Shown here: positions 1-5,496 of the stretch, one piece after another
Layout: each line of letters starts with the position of its first letter
Numbering within the stretch: the stretch's first letter is position 1
Assembly: GCA_934659415.1 (NCBI GenBank)
Contig: CAKUHW010000073.1
Coordinates: 1-5,880, forward strand
Origin: an uncultured Oscillospiraceae bacterium
GTDB taxonomy: Bacteria > Bacillota > Clostridia > Oscillospirales > Oscillospiraceae
Reading direction: 5' to 3'
Length of the DNA stretch: 5,880 bases
The notes under the pieces: model-generated
Databases searched by the model: none
What the model saw: the letters and a program-made list of their open reading frames with translations, nothing else
What the model was told of the DNA's origin: nothing
Program-made: the position numbers and the translations under genes

Positions 1-1
1 G

Positions 2-352
2 ATGAGCCAGATACTGACAAACGCCAGACCCAGCCCCCGGGTGGAACAGGGCAGGCTGTGCTGGTACGAGGGGGACACCTTCAAGCTGGACATTCTGCTG
101 CAGCTGAAGGACCAGGACGGGGAGACGCTGACAGCGGCGGAGGAGGACTCGGTGGAGTTCACCTTCCGGGACGGCTGCGGGCGCATGGTGTACACCGTGA
201 CCTTCACTGGCCTGACGGACAACCGGGTGACGCTGACGGTGGACAGCGCGGTGACGGGACAGTTTCCCAGGGGGGAGTACACCTATGACGTGCGCTACCT
301 CCACGGAGACAGGACCACCCTGGCCAGGGATAACCGGCTGCGGGTGGAATGA
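2..352 (+). CDS. Beta-rich phage tail protein, resembling the N-terminal domain of upper-baseplate (BppU-like) proteins
   Basis: The protein has 116 residues if translation starts at the first ATG. The window begins one base earlier, so a start further upstream cannot be excluded. No signal peptide or membrane segment is visible. Alternating beta-strand-like stretches (residues 26-35, 51-55, 62-69, 75-80, 92-100) are separated by polar turns, as in a small Ig-like sandwich. The pattern of an acidic D-x-D-G turn (37-40), a V-E-F-T-F strand and a late F-P-x-G-x-Y-x-Y-D-V strand (88-97) resembles small phage proteins related to the BppU N-terminal domain, which anchors receptor-binding proteins to the baseplate in lactococcal-type phages. 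This family match is from memory, not from a search. The stop lies 17 bases before the collagen-like fibre gene, so the two are probably co-translated and may be structural partners. An alternative is a generic virion decoration protein. Confidence 0.75.
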   Translation: MSQILTNARPSPRVEQGRLCWYEGDTFKLDILLQLKDQDGETLTAAEEDSVEFTFRDGCGRMVYTVTFTGLTDNRVTLTVDSAVTGQFPRGEYTYDVRYLHGDRTTLARDNRLRVE

Positions 353-354
353 GG

Positions 355-361
355 AAAGGAG
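355..361 (+). promoter_or_regulatory. Shine-Dalgarno site that decides the start of the collagen-like fibre gene
   Basis: AAAGGAG ends 8 bases before the ATG at 370, an ideal distance. An in-frame ATG at 349 overlaps the upstream stop (ATGA), but this site lies downstream of it and it has no good site of its own, so 370 is the better start. Confidence 0.8.
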
Positions 362-369
362 AGAACAGA

Positions 370-1368
370 ATGAATACAGAGATCGCCAGCGGCAGCGTGA
401 GCGCCGTGCTGCGGGGCCTGGTGTCCCGGGGGGTGAAGAGCGCGGCGGTGGATGAAAACGGCCGGCTGATCTTTACCATGACCGACGGGAGCACCCTGGA
501 CCTGGGGCCGGTGACAGGTCCGGCGGGTGCGGAGGGTCCTGAGGGGCCCCAGGGCCCGAAGGGCGACCCGGGAGAGCGGGGGCCCCAGGGAGAGACCGGG
601 CCGCAGGGTCCGAAGGGAGAGACCGGACCCCAGGGCCCCAAGGGAGATCCGGGGAGCGCCGGCGGCCTGTCCCCGGCGGCAAAGACCGACACCATGACCC
701 AGGCCGTAGGGGCAGATGCGGACGGGAAGCTTTGGACGGAGCCGGGGGCGGGAAAGTTTGTGGTGACCGCCACTCCGGTGGAGGGCAGCGAGAATCAGTA
801 CACCTTCGACAGGACCTTTGCGGAGGTAAAGGCTGCCGCCGATGCGGGGAAAACCGTGGAAATGCTGGTGTCAGCGGGTGACGAGACTTACCATCTGCCC
901 CTGGGCGGAATTGTGACCATGACAGATTACAACATTCACATGGCGCTGTTTGGCGGGGCGGTCTACATGGGGGAGGGAGCAAGCCCTCAGATCATGACCA
1001 TCGGGGTGTCCGATTTCGGAGACTCGTCCACCCTGTCGATCGCTCAGCTGCCCACGGTGGAAGAGCTGGACGGAAAGCTGTCCCTGTCCGGCGGGACCAT
1101 GACCGGTGACCTGACGCTGAAAGGAGATCCGACTTTTCCGACTATGGCGGCGACCAAGTCCTATGTGGACAGCAAGGGGCTGCCCGATGCCACGGCGGCA
1201 AACAACGGGAAAGTCCCTGTGATCGCCGGGGGAAAGTGGACCCTTGGGTACCCGGATGGCGTGCTCCCTGCCGTCGCCGCCGCCGACAGCGGCAAATTTC
1301 TCCGGGTCTCTTCCTCCGGCAGCTGGGCGGCGGAGAGCATACCTGACGCAAGCGAGGTGACATTCTGA
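370..1368 (+). CDS. Collagen-like phage tail fibre protein
   Basis: The protein has 332 residues from the ATG at 370; an in-frame ATG at 349 would add seven residues. Residues 1-49 form a short N-terminal module (SAAVDENGRLIFTMTDGS-type, read as beta strands), probably the attachment end. Residues 50-97 are 16 uninterrupted Gly-X-Y triplets rich in Pro, Gln and Lys, predicted to form a collagen triple helix, hence a homotrimeric fibre shaft. Residues 118-225 are a mixed alpha/beta region. Residues 237-269 hold the GGTMTGDLTL...AATKSYVD segment typical of phage tail fibres. Residues 271-332 carry two degenerate copies of an LP-x-A-x-A-A-x-x-G-K-x-x-x-V-x-x-G-x-W unit. No catalytic motif is seen. 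The stop TGA shares its last base with the next ATG (TGATG at 1366-1370), implying coupled translation with the LRR adhesin. The likely role is host-cell or glycan binding at the virion surface. Fibre identity is firm; the receptor is unknown. Confidence 0.85.
   Translation: MNTEIASGSVSAVLRGLVSRGVKSAAVDENGRLIFTMTDGSTLDLGPVTGPAGAEGPEGPQGPKGDPGERGPQGETGPQGPKGETGPQGPKGDPGSAGGLSPAAKTDTMTQAVGADADGKLWTEPGAGKFVVTATPVEGSENQYTFDRTFAEVKAAADAGKTVEMLVSAGDETYHLPLGGIVTMTDYNIHMALFGGAVYMGEGASPQIMTIGVSDFGDSSTLSIAQLPTVEELDGKLSLSGGTMTGDLTLKGDPTFPTMAATKSYVDSKGLPDATAANNGKVPVIAGGKWTLGYPDGVLPAVAAADSGKFLRVSSSGSWAAESIPDASEVTF
517..660 (+). repeat. Collagen-like Gly-X-Y coding repeat (16 triplets)
   Basis: Sixteen consecutive 9-base units encode Gly-X-Y without interruption. 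Within them an 18-base supra-unit encoding GPQGPK plus a GET or GDP triplet recurs, with only synonymous differences between copies. Such arrays can vary in length by slippage or recombination, changing shaft length while keeping the frame. An apparent Gly/Pro/Ser-rich reading on the opposite strand is a mirror of this repeat. Confidence 0.9.
1180..1365 (+). repeat. Two degenerate protein repeats at the C-terminus of the fibre
   Basis: Residues 271-298 and 299-332 of the fibre share the pattern LP-x-A-x-A-A-(D/N)-x-G-K-(V/F)-x-x-V-x-x-G-x-W followed by a Pro-Asp turn. The DNA copies start at 1180 and 1264 and are diverged, so this is an old protein-level duplication. It probably forms repeated beta hairpins at the fibre tip. 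Confidence 0.6.
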
Positions 1369-2687
1369 TGAGCGAGTATCTGATCGACGGCACGAAATTG
1401 ACCAACATCGCGGACGCCATCCGGGAGAAGACCGGCGAGACCGCCCAGATGGGGGTGGACGCCATGCCCGCTAAGATCCGGAGCATCTCCGCGGGCGGGA
1501 GCGGGGGCGGGAGCACACCCACCCCCACACCGGCCTCAGTGGATGTGGACAAGGACATCCTGTTCATCGACTACGACGGCACGCCGGTTGCCTCCTGGAC
1601 GCTGGAGCAGCTGGCGGCCAAGACTGCGCTGCCCGCGGCGCCCACCCACGCGGGGCTGACCTTCCAGGAGTGGAACTGGACGCTGGAGCAGCTGAAGGCG
1701 GAGAACGCGCCCATGGTGGTGGGGGCGAACTACATCACCGACGACGGGAAGACCAGGCTGTATATCCGCCTGGACCGCAGCGGACGACTGACCTATCCTC
1801 TGCGCTTCAACCAGACGGTGGAGAACGGTGTGACCATCAACTGGGGGGACGGTTCGGCGGAGGAGACCGCGGCCGGGACGGAGGATGTGAACGTGTCCCA
1901 CACCTACGCCGCCGGCGGCCGGTATACGATCACGCTGCTGCCCGCCGAGGGGTGCACGTTCACCCTGATCCGGGATCTCACCGTCATGACAGATTGGATC
2001 ATTGAGGCGGTGCAGGCCGTGGAGCTGGGCCGTGGGATCACCAGCCTTGTGGGCAAGCCCAGCTACGGGGCCTTTTACGGCTTCAGCTCGCTGAAGAGCA
2101 TCTCCGTCCCCAAGACGGTCACGGATATGTGGACCTCGACGTTCAGCGGCTGCGGGATGCTGAAGGGGGTTGTCATCCCGGCCGGGGTCACGACGGTCAA
2201 GTCCGCCCTGTTCCAGGACTGCAAGGCTCTTCTGTATGCGTCCTGCCCAAAAAGCGTCACCTCCGTTCTGGAGCGGGCGTTTCAGAGCTGCGCGGCGCTG
2301 CTGCGCGCCGACCTGCCCAAGACGGTGGCCACCCTCGGGGCATATGCCCTTGCCTACTGCTACTCCCTGCCCCGCTTTGTCATCCCGGAGGGGGTGGCGG
2401 CGGTCCCGGGCAATCTGCTGCTGAGCGCAAAGTCTGTAATGTACGTAAAAGCGGGCGCGGGGGTGACGAGCGTAGGGAATTACGCCTTTCAGGCTGCATA
2501 CAGCGGCCTGTGCTACGACTTTACCGCCTGTACGGCGGTGCCGGAGTTCAGCGGCAACCGCGTCTTTTTCAATATTCCCGCCGACTGCCAGATCCGCGTG
2601 CCCGCCGCACTGGAGAGCGCGTGGAAGGCGGTGGCCAACCTGTCAAGCTATACGAATTATATCGTAGGGGTGAGCGGGGATGACTGA
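1368..2687 (+). CDS. Phage tail adhesin with PKD-like domain and BspA-type leucine-rich repeats
   Basis: The protein has 439 residues. GAGGTGA at 1354-1360 lies 7 bases before the ATG, which overlaps the upstream stop by one base. Residues 1-40 contain LTNIADAIREKTG...MPAKI, a short module common at the start of Clostridia phage tail proteins. A Gly/Ser/Thr/Pro linker (43-57) follows. Residues 61-112 contain a DYDGT...LPAAPTH-x-GL-x-F-x-EWNWTL segment. Residues 125-200 look PKD-like (INWGDGS, then VSHTYAAGGRYTITL). Residues 236-373 are six 23-residue leucine-rich units of the BspA/LRR_5 kind, with Cys at 262, 285, 308 and 331. The end (409-435) is a capping segment (RVPAALESAWKAVANLSSY). There is no signal peptide or LPxTG anchor, which supports assembly into virions rather than display by the host. 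The role is inferred to be receptor or mucosal glycan/protein binding. The last repeats use more A/T-ending codons than the rest of the window. Confidence 0.85.
   Translation: MSEYLIDGTKLTNIADAIREKTGETAQMGVDAMPAKIRSISAGGSGGGSTPTPTPASVDVDKDILFIDYDGTPVASWTLEQLAAKTALPAAPTHAGLTFQEWNWTLEQLKAENAPMVVGANYITDDGKTRLYIRLDRSGRLTYPLRFNQTVENGVTINWGDGSAEETAAGTEDVNVSHTYAAGGRYTITLLPAEGCTFTLIRDLTVMTDWIIEAVQAVELGRGITSLVGKPSYGAFYGFSSLKSISVPKTVTDMWTSTFSGCGMLKGVVIPAGVTTVKSALFQDCKALLYASCPKSVTSVLERAFQSCAALLRADLPKTVATLGAYALAYCYSLPRFVIPEGVAAVPGNLLLSAKSVMYVKAGAGVTSVGNYAFQAAYSGLCYDFTACTAVPEFSGNRVFFNIPADCQIRVPAALESAWKAVANLSSYTNYIVGVSGDD
1596..1694 (+). repeat. Exact 18-base in-frame direct repeat within the adhesin gene
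   Basis: TGGACGCTGGAGCAGCTG occurs at 1596-1613 and again at 1677-1694, 81 bases (27 codons) apart. Both copies encode Trp-Thr-Leu-Glu-Gln-Leu (residues 77-82 and 104-109). Recombination between them would delete or duplicate 27 residues in frame. Identity at the DNA level, with no synonymous changes, hints at recent duplication or conversion, although G/C-biased codon choice makes coincidence possible. Confidence 0.85.
2073..2486 (+). repeat. Six 69-base units encoding phased 23-residue leucine-rich repeats
   Basis: Units begin at adhesin residues 236, 259, 282, 305, 328 and 351, exactly 23 residues apart with no insertion or deletion. The consensus is F-x-x-C-x-x-L-x-x-x-x-x-P-x-x-V-T-x-(V/L)-x-x-x-(A/L), typical of BspA-type LRRs. 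Units 2-5 have Cys at position 4, while units 1 and 6 have Phe and Ala. A partial seventh unit follows at residue 374 (FQAAYSG). The DNA copies are diverged, so this is a mature solenoid rather than a recent expansion. Confidence 0.85.
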
Positions 2688-2736
2688 ACGGCTCCTTCCG
2701 CCCCGGGCGGAGAGCGGAACTAAAGGAGGAACATAA
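2680..2736 (+). other. Possible 18-codon mini-ORF bridging the adhesin and the next gene
   Basis: An ATG at 2680 overlaps the last 8 bases of the adhesin gene and opens an 18-codon frame (MTERLLPPRAESGTKGGT) that stops with TAA at 2734-2736, inside the second Shine-Dalgarno repeat. No strong ribosome-binding site precedes it, only G-rich sequence. It spans the hairpin and most of the gap, so translating ribosomes would melt the hairpin. I do not recognise the peptide. It may be a coupling device, a gene remnant or chance. Confidence 0.25.
2691..2715 (+). other. GC-rich stem-loop in the only intergenic gap
   Basis: TCCGCC (2697-2702) pairs with GGCGGA (2706-2711) around a 3-base loop. The outer GCTC (2691-2694) pairs with GAGC (2712-2715) across a 2-base bulge, giving about 10 base pairs. 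No T-run follows (GGAACTAAAGG), so it does not look like an intrinsic terminator. It could be an mRNA processing or stabilising element at the boundary between the adhesin and core modules, or simply a product of high G+C. Confidence 0.45.
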
Positions 2737-2746
2737 AGGAGGAATG
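2721..2746 (+). promoter_or_regulatory. Tandem Shine-Dalgarno sequences ahead of the connector-like gene
   Basis: Two consecutive 13-base units (2721-2733 and 2734-2746) each contain TAAAGGAGGAA and differ only in their last two bases. The second AAAGGAGG (2735-2742) lies 9 bases before the ATG at 2752 and is the productive site. The first (2722-2729) has no well-placed start of its own and may act as a ribosome standby site. These are the strongest ribosome-binding sequences in the window and suggest high expression of the downstream genes. Confidence 0.8.
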
Positions 2747-2751
2747 AGCGC

Positions 2752-3144
2752 ATGACGACGATCAACGATGTACTGGACCGGGCCGCGGCCGTCCGGCGGG
2801 ACGCCCTGGACCGGGAGATCAAGGCCGCCTGGCTGATGGATCTGGACGGGCAGCTGACGGAGCAGGTGCTGGCGCGCCACCGGGCCGCGCCGGGGGAGGG
2901 GACCCATGTGACGCCCCGGTCCTGGCCGGAGGACGCTGACCTGCCCCTGGCGGCCCAGCCGCCCTACGACCGGCTGTACGACCTGTATCTCTTTGCCATG
3001 CTGGACATGGTGAACCGGGAGAGCGCAAACTACAACAACAGCGTCACGGCCTATGAGGCCGCCCTGGACGCCTGGAAAAAGCACTATCACCGCACCCACA
3101 TGCCCCTGGGCCCCGGGGAGCGGCAGGGAGGGGAGGGCACATGA
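2752..3144 (+). CDS. Putative phage neck/connector or virion adaptor protein (YNNS/HMP family)
   Basis: The protein has 130 residues, is mostly helical, and has no signal peptide or membrane segment. Residues 1-30 form an N-terminal helix of the kind seen in a recurring Clostridia phage family (INDVLDRA...WLMDLDGQL). A Pro-rich loop (54-72) leads to PPYDRLYDLYLFAMLDMVN (70-88), then Y-N-N-S (94-97) and Y-x-R-T-H-M-P (112-118) before a Gly-rich tail. From memory, this small protein sits immediately before a large beta-rich tail protein in such phages, which fits a head-to-tail adaptor role like that of P22 gp4 or gp6-type connectors. The functional link is inference from size, fold type and position. 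Its stop overlaps the next ATG by 4 bases (ATGA at 3141-3144), so it is translationally coupled to the 783-residue protein. It follows the tandem Shine-Dalgarno repeat and probably opens a new expression unit. Confidence 0.7.
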   Translation: MTTINDVLDRAAAVRRDALDREIKAAWLMDLDGQLTEQVLARHRAAPGEGTHVTPRSWPEDADLPLAAQPPYDRLYDLYLFAMLDMVNRESANYNNSVTAYEAALDAWKKHYHRTHMPLGPGERQGGEGT

Positions 3145-5492
3145 TGGACCTTCCCTATCACACCCGCTCCGGCGAACGCCGCCGGGGCCAGGAGCTGAGC
3201 TTCGGCGGGGTAAACGTGCGGGCCAACGCCGCTCCGGGAGAGCTGGCGGAGAGTGAGAATCTGTCCAGCGCGGAGCTGCCCGTGCTCACCCAGCGGGGCG
3301 GCCGCACCAGTCTGGGGGCCTACCCCGCCGCTACCGCCCTGGCCGCCTGGGAGAGGCTGTTGGTGGTGTCGGGCACGGACCTCTACTACGACGGCGCACG
3401 GGTGGGGACCGTGAGCCCCGGCGAGAAGCAGTTTGCCTTTCTCAACACCAAGCTGTGCATCTTCCCCGACAAGCTGTATATCGACACGGCGGACGGCAAG
3501 GTAAAGCGGCTGGACGGCCGGTATTTTGTGGGCGCGGGGGCGGGGACCTTCACGGAGGACACCCTGACGGTGACCGCCGTGCGCAAGGTGGAGGAGTCCG
3601 GGGCGGACTGGCAGTACCGGGCGGGCAGCCCCCTGTACGCCATGACCTACACCGCCCTGGAGTGGACCGACGGGGCCTGGGTGAAGACCGGCGGGAGCGT
3701 AAAGGAGCTGGGGACCCTGGCGGAGGGCGACCTGCTCATCCCCCGGCAGGGGAGCCTGGGCAGCTGGGAGGTCATCACCGGAGAGAGCGGCGGGGACCTG
3801 ACCGGGGACGAGAACGGGGCGGGGGTGTATTTCCAGGTCACCGCCTGCACCAGCGCCCGGGAGAAGCAGTACCGGTGGGAGCGCTTCAGCGCCGAGGGCA
3901 CCACCTACGCCTACTACAGCCAGGGCGCCCCGGTGAGCCTGGGCTCCATGGCGGGCACCACCACCGGCGCGCCCGGCTATACCTTCGACTCCGCCACCGG
4001 CCGCTTTTATGCCGCCGCGGGGGAGCGTACCGTGGGGTACGATGCCACCACCGGCCGGACCTATTCCGGCACGGCCTATTCCGCCCAGGGGAGCACCCTC
4101 ACCATCGCCGCGGCGGAGGGGGAGGGCTTCACCCTGAGCCAGCGCACCGCCTCCGGCCCCTATTCCGGCACCAGCTACACCAGGGGGGCGGAAAGCTTCG
4201 GCTATGTGTACGGCGGCGAGGGGGCCTGGCCGGAGGACGGCCGGGCCGCCGACGGATACTGGTACCAGCTGCTGGGGGAGACCGGGTACGACCGCGCCGC
4301 CGGGGTGCGCTTCGACGTGATCGACGCCGCCGGCGCAGGCGGGCCTCTCAGCGGCAGCTTCCGGGAGGGGGATATGGTGACCCTGTCCGGCACCGCCGCC
4401 AACGACCGGGACCGCATCCGGGTGGCGGAGGTGGGGAAGAACACCATCCGCTTCGAAGGGGCGGAGTTCACCGCGGGGACCGAGGCGGGGGCCTTCACCC
4501 TGCTGCGGCCCATCCCGGACCTGGACTATGTGTGCGTGAAGGACAACCGCCTGTTCGGCGTGAGCAACAGCCAGAGCGCCAGCCTGTACGACAGCGAGAG
4601 CGAGAGCTACCGGGAGGTGAACGCCCGGGTGATCTACGCCTCCGCCCTGGGGGACCCCACGAACTTCTACCAGTACCGGGGCCTGTCCACCGACTCCTAC
4701 GCCGTGGCCGTGGGCAGCGAAGGGGACTTCACCGGCTGTACCGGAGAGTACGGAGACTGCGTGCTGTTCTGGAAGGAGCGGCGGCTGCACATCCTGTACG
4801 GCTCCTATCCCGCCCAGTTCTCCCTGAGCACCTTCACGGTGAACGGCCTGCAGGCGGGCAGCCACAAGAGCCAGCGGGTGATCAACAACGTGCTGTACTA
4901 CAAGGGGGTGGACGGGGTATACGCCTTTTCCGGCTCCACCCCCTCCCTGGTGAGCTATAAGCTGGGGGAGACCCTGTACCGCCACGCCTGCGCCGGGTGC
5001 GACGGCTTCCGCTACTACATCTCCATGCAGAACGCCGCCACGGAGGAGTGGGGCCTCTGGGTGTACGACACCCTGCGGGGGGTGTGGCTGCGGGAGGACG
5101 ATACCCACGCTGTGGACATGACCTTCTACAACGGCCATGTGGCCTGGCTGACCCAGGAGGGGCAGCTGTGGCAGGCGGAGACCGGCGCGGACCCGGACCT
5201 CCGCTGGTCCGCCCAGTTCACCCCTCTCTACGAGGACACCCTGGAGCACAAGGAGTACACCTGCCTCTACCTCCGGCTGGAGCTGGGTGCGGGGGCCCGG
5301 GTGCGGGTGGAGATCGCCCGGGACGAGGACGACTGGGAGCTGGTCTATGAGACCGGCTGCGCCCGGCGCACGGTGACGGTGCCCATCCGCCCCCTGCGCT
5401 GCGACCGGCTGCGCATCCGCCTGAGCGGCACGGGCCCCTGCGCGGTGCGGCAGCTGGCCCGGGAGCTGAACAGCGGCAGCCTGAGGGGGTGA
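3141..5492 (+). CDS. Large virion protein, probable beta-propeller tail nozzle/stabilisation-like protein
   Basis: The protein has 783 residues; a second ATG one codon later is equally usable. A G-rich Shine-Dalgarno (GGGAGGGGAGGG, 3127-3137) precedes it. The N-terminal part (20-130) reads FGGVNVRANAAPGE-x-x-x-x-ENLSSAELPVLTQRGG, then short strands ending in SGTDLYYDG, KQFAFLNTKLCIF and DKLYIDTADGKVKRLDG, like successive propeller blades. Residues about 150-385 are a beta-rich Gly/Thr/Tyr insertion. Residues 455-680 resume the blade pattern: IYASALGDPTNFYQY, CVLFWKERRLHILYGSYPAQF, SHKSQRVINNVLYYKGVDGV, and LWVYDTLRGVWLREDD. Residues 690-783 form a C-terminal beta domain. This order resembles tail nozzle/packaging-stabilisation proteins of short-tailed phages (P22 gp10, T7 gp12 type), but I cannot confirm homology without a profile search. 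No enzyme motif is seen. It is coupled to the connector-like gene upstream, and its stop is 4 bases before the next start. Virion-structural role: confident. Exact part: uncertain. Confidence 0.75.
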   Translation: MMDLPYHTRSGERRRGQELSFGGVNVRANAAPGELAESENLSSAELPVLTQRGGRTSLGAYPAATALAAWERLLVVSGTDLYYDGARVGTVSPGEKQFAFLNTKLCIFPDKLYIDTADGKVKRLDGRYFVGAGAGTFTEDTLTVTAVRKVEESGADWQYRAGSPLYAMTYTALEWTDGAWVKTGGSVKELGTLAEGDLLIPRQGSLGSWEVITGESGGDLTGDENGAGVYFQVTACTSAREKQYRWERFSAEGTTYAYYSQGAPVSLGSMAGTTTGAPGYTFDSATGRFYAAAGERTVGYDATTGRTYSGTAYSAQGSTLTIAAAEGEGFTLSQRTASGPYSGTSYTRGAESFGYVYGGEGAWPEDGRAADGYWYQLLGETGYDRAAGVRFDVIDAAGAGGPLSGSFREGDMVTLSGTAANDRDRIRVAEVGKNTIRFEGAEFTAGTEAGAFTLLRPIPDLDYVCVKDNRLFGVSNSQSASLYDSESESYREVNARVIYASALGDPTNFYQYRGLSTDSYAVAVGSEGDFTGCTGEYGDCVLFWKERRLHILYGSYPAQFSLSTFTVNGLQAGSHKSQRVINNVLYYKGVDGVYAFSGSTPSLVSYKLGETLYRHACAGCDGFRYYISMQNAATEEWGLWVYDTLRGVWLREDDTHAVDMTFYNGHVAWLTQEGQLWQAETGADPDLRWSAQFTPLYEDTLEHKEYTCLYLRLELGAGARVRVEIARDEDDWELVYETGCARRTVTVPIRPLRCDRLRIRLSGTGPCAVRQLARELNSGSLRG
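4060..4171 (+). repeat. Short repeats within the insertion of the 783-residue protein
   Basis: CCTATTCCGGCAC occurs at 4060-4072 and 4159-4171, 99 bases (33 codons) apart and in frame, encoding the YSGT of RTYSGTAYS and GPYSGTSYT. Just before this, TFDSATGRFY (residues 281-290) and GYDATTGRTY (299-308) are a second related pair. These suggest a repeated beta-hairpin element. Confidence 0.5.
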
Positions 5493-5496
5493 GGAT

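Noticed and set aside
204..773. Collagen-like Gly/Pro/Ser-rich frame on the - strand
   Set aside because: It is the reverse complement of the true Gly-X-Y repeat. Its Gly spacing is a mirror effect and it overlaps two well-supported + strand genes.
2640..2665. Promoter-like AT-rich patch (CTGTCA ... TATATC) near the end of the adhesin gene
   Set aside because: The spacing between the two half-sites is about 12 bases, too short for a sigma-70/sigma-A promoter, and the patch is explained by codons for Ser-Tyr-Thr-Asn-Tyr-Ile.
2129..2683. Second + strand frame of 184 codons inside the adhesin gene
   Set aside because: The Arg/Gly/Pro-rich translation lacks the 23-residue LRR periodicity that the main frame shows perfectly.
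1368..2687. Diversity-generating retroelement target in the tail adhesin
   Set aside because: There is no reverse transcriptase, no template-repeat copy and no C-type lectin-like end in the window. The only exact long repeat is the in-frame 18-mer pair inside the gene.
2691..2720. Intrinsic terminator after the adhesin gene
   Set aside because: A stem-loop is present, but it is followed by GGAACTAAAGG rather than a T-run, and a same-strand structural gene with strong SD follows directly.
3455..4960. 501-codon + strand frame inside the 783-residue gene
   Set aside because: Its product is an Arg/Gly/His-rich, fold-less sequence typical of a shifted reading of a GC-rich gene, while the overlapping frame has clear phage-protein motifs.
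3087..5249. Very long (720-codon) open frame on the - strand
   Set aside because: It lies opposite the 783-residue gene, its product is a low-complexity Gly/Val/Ala/His/Pro/Gln mix with no recognisable domain, and it has no convincing ribosome-binding site. In DNA with almost all G/C third positions, stop codons are rare in the opposing frame, so it is a shadow.
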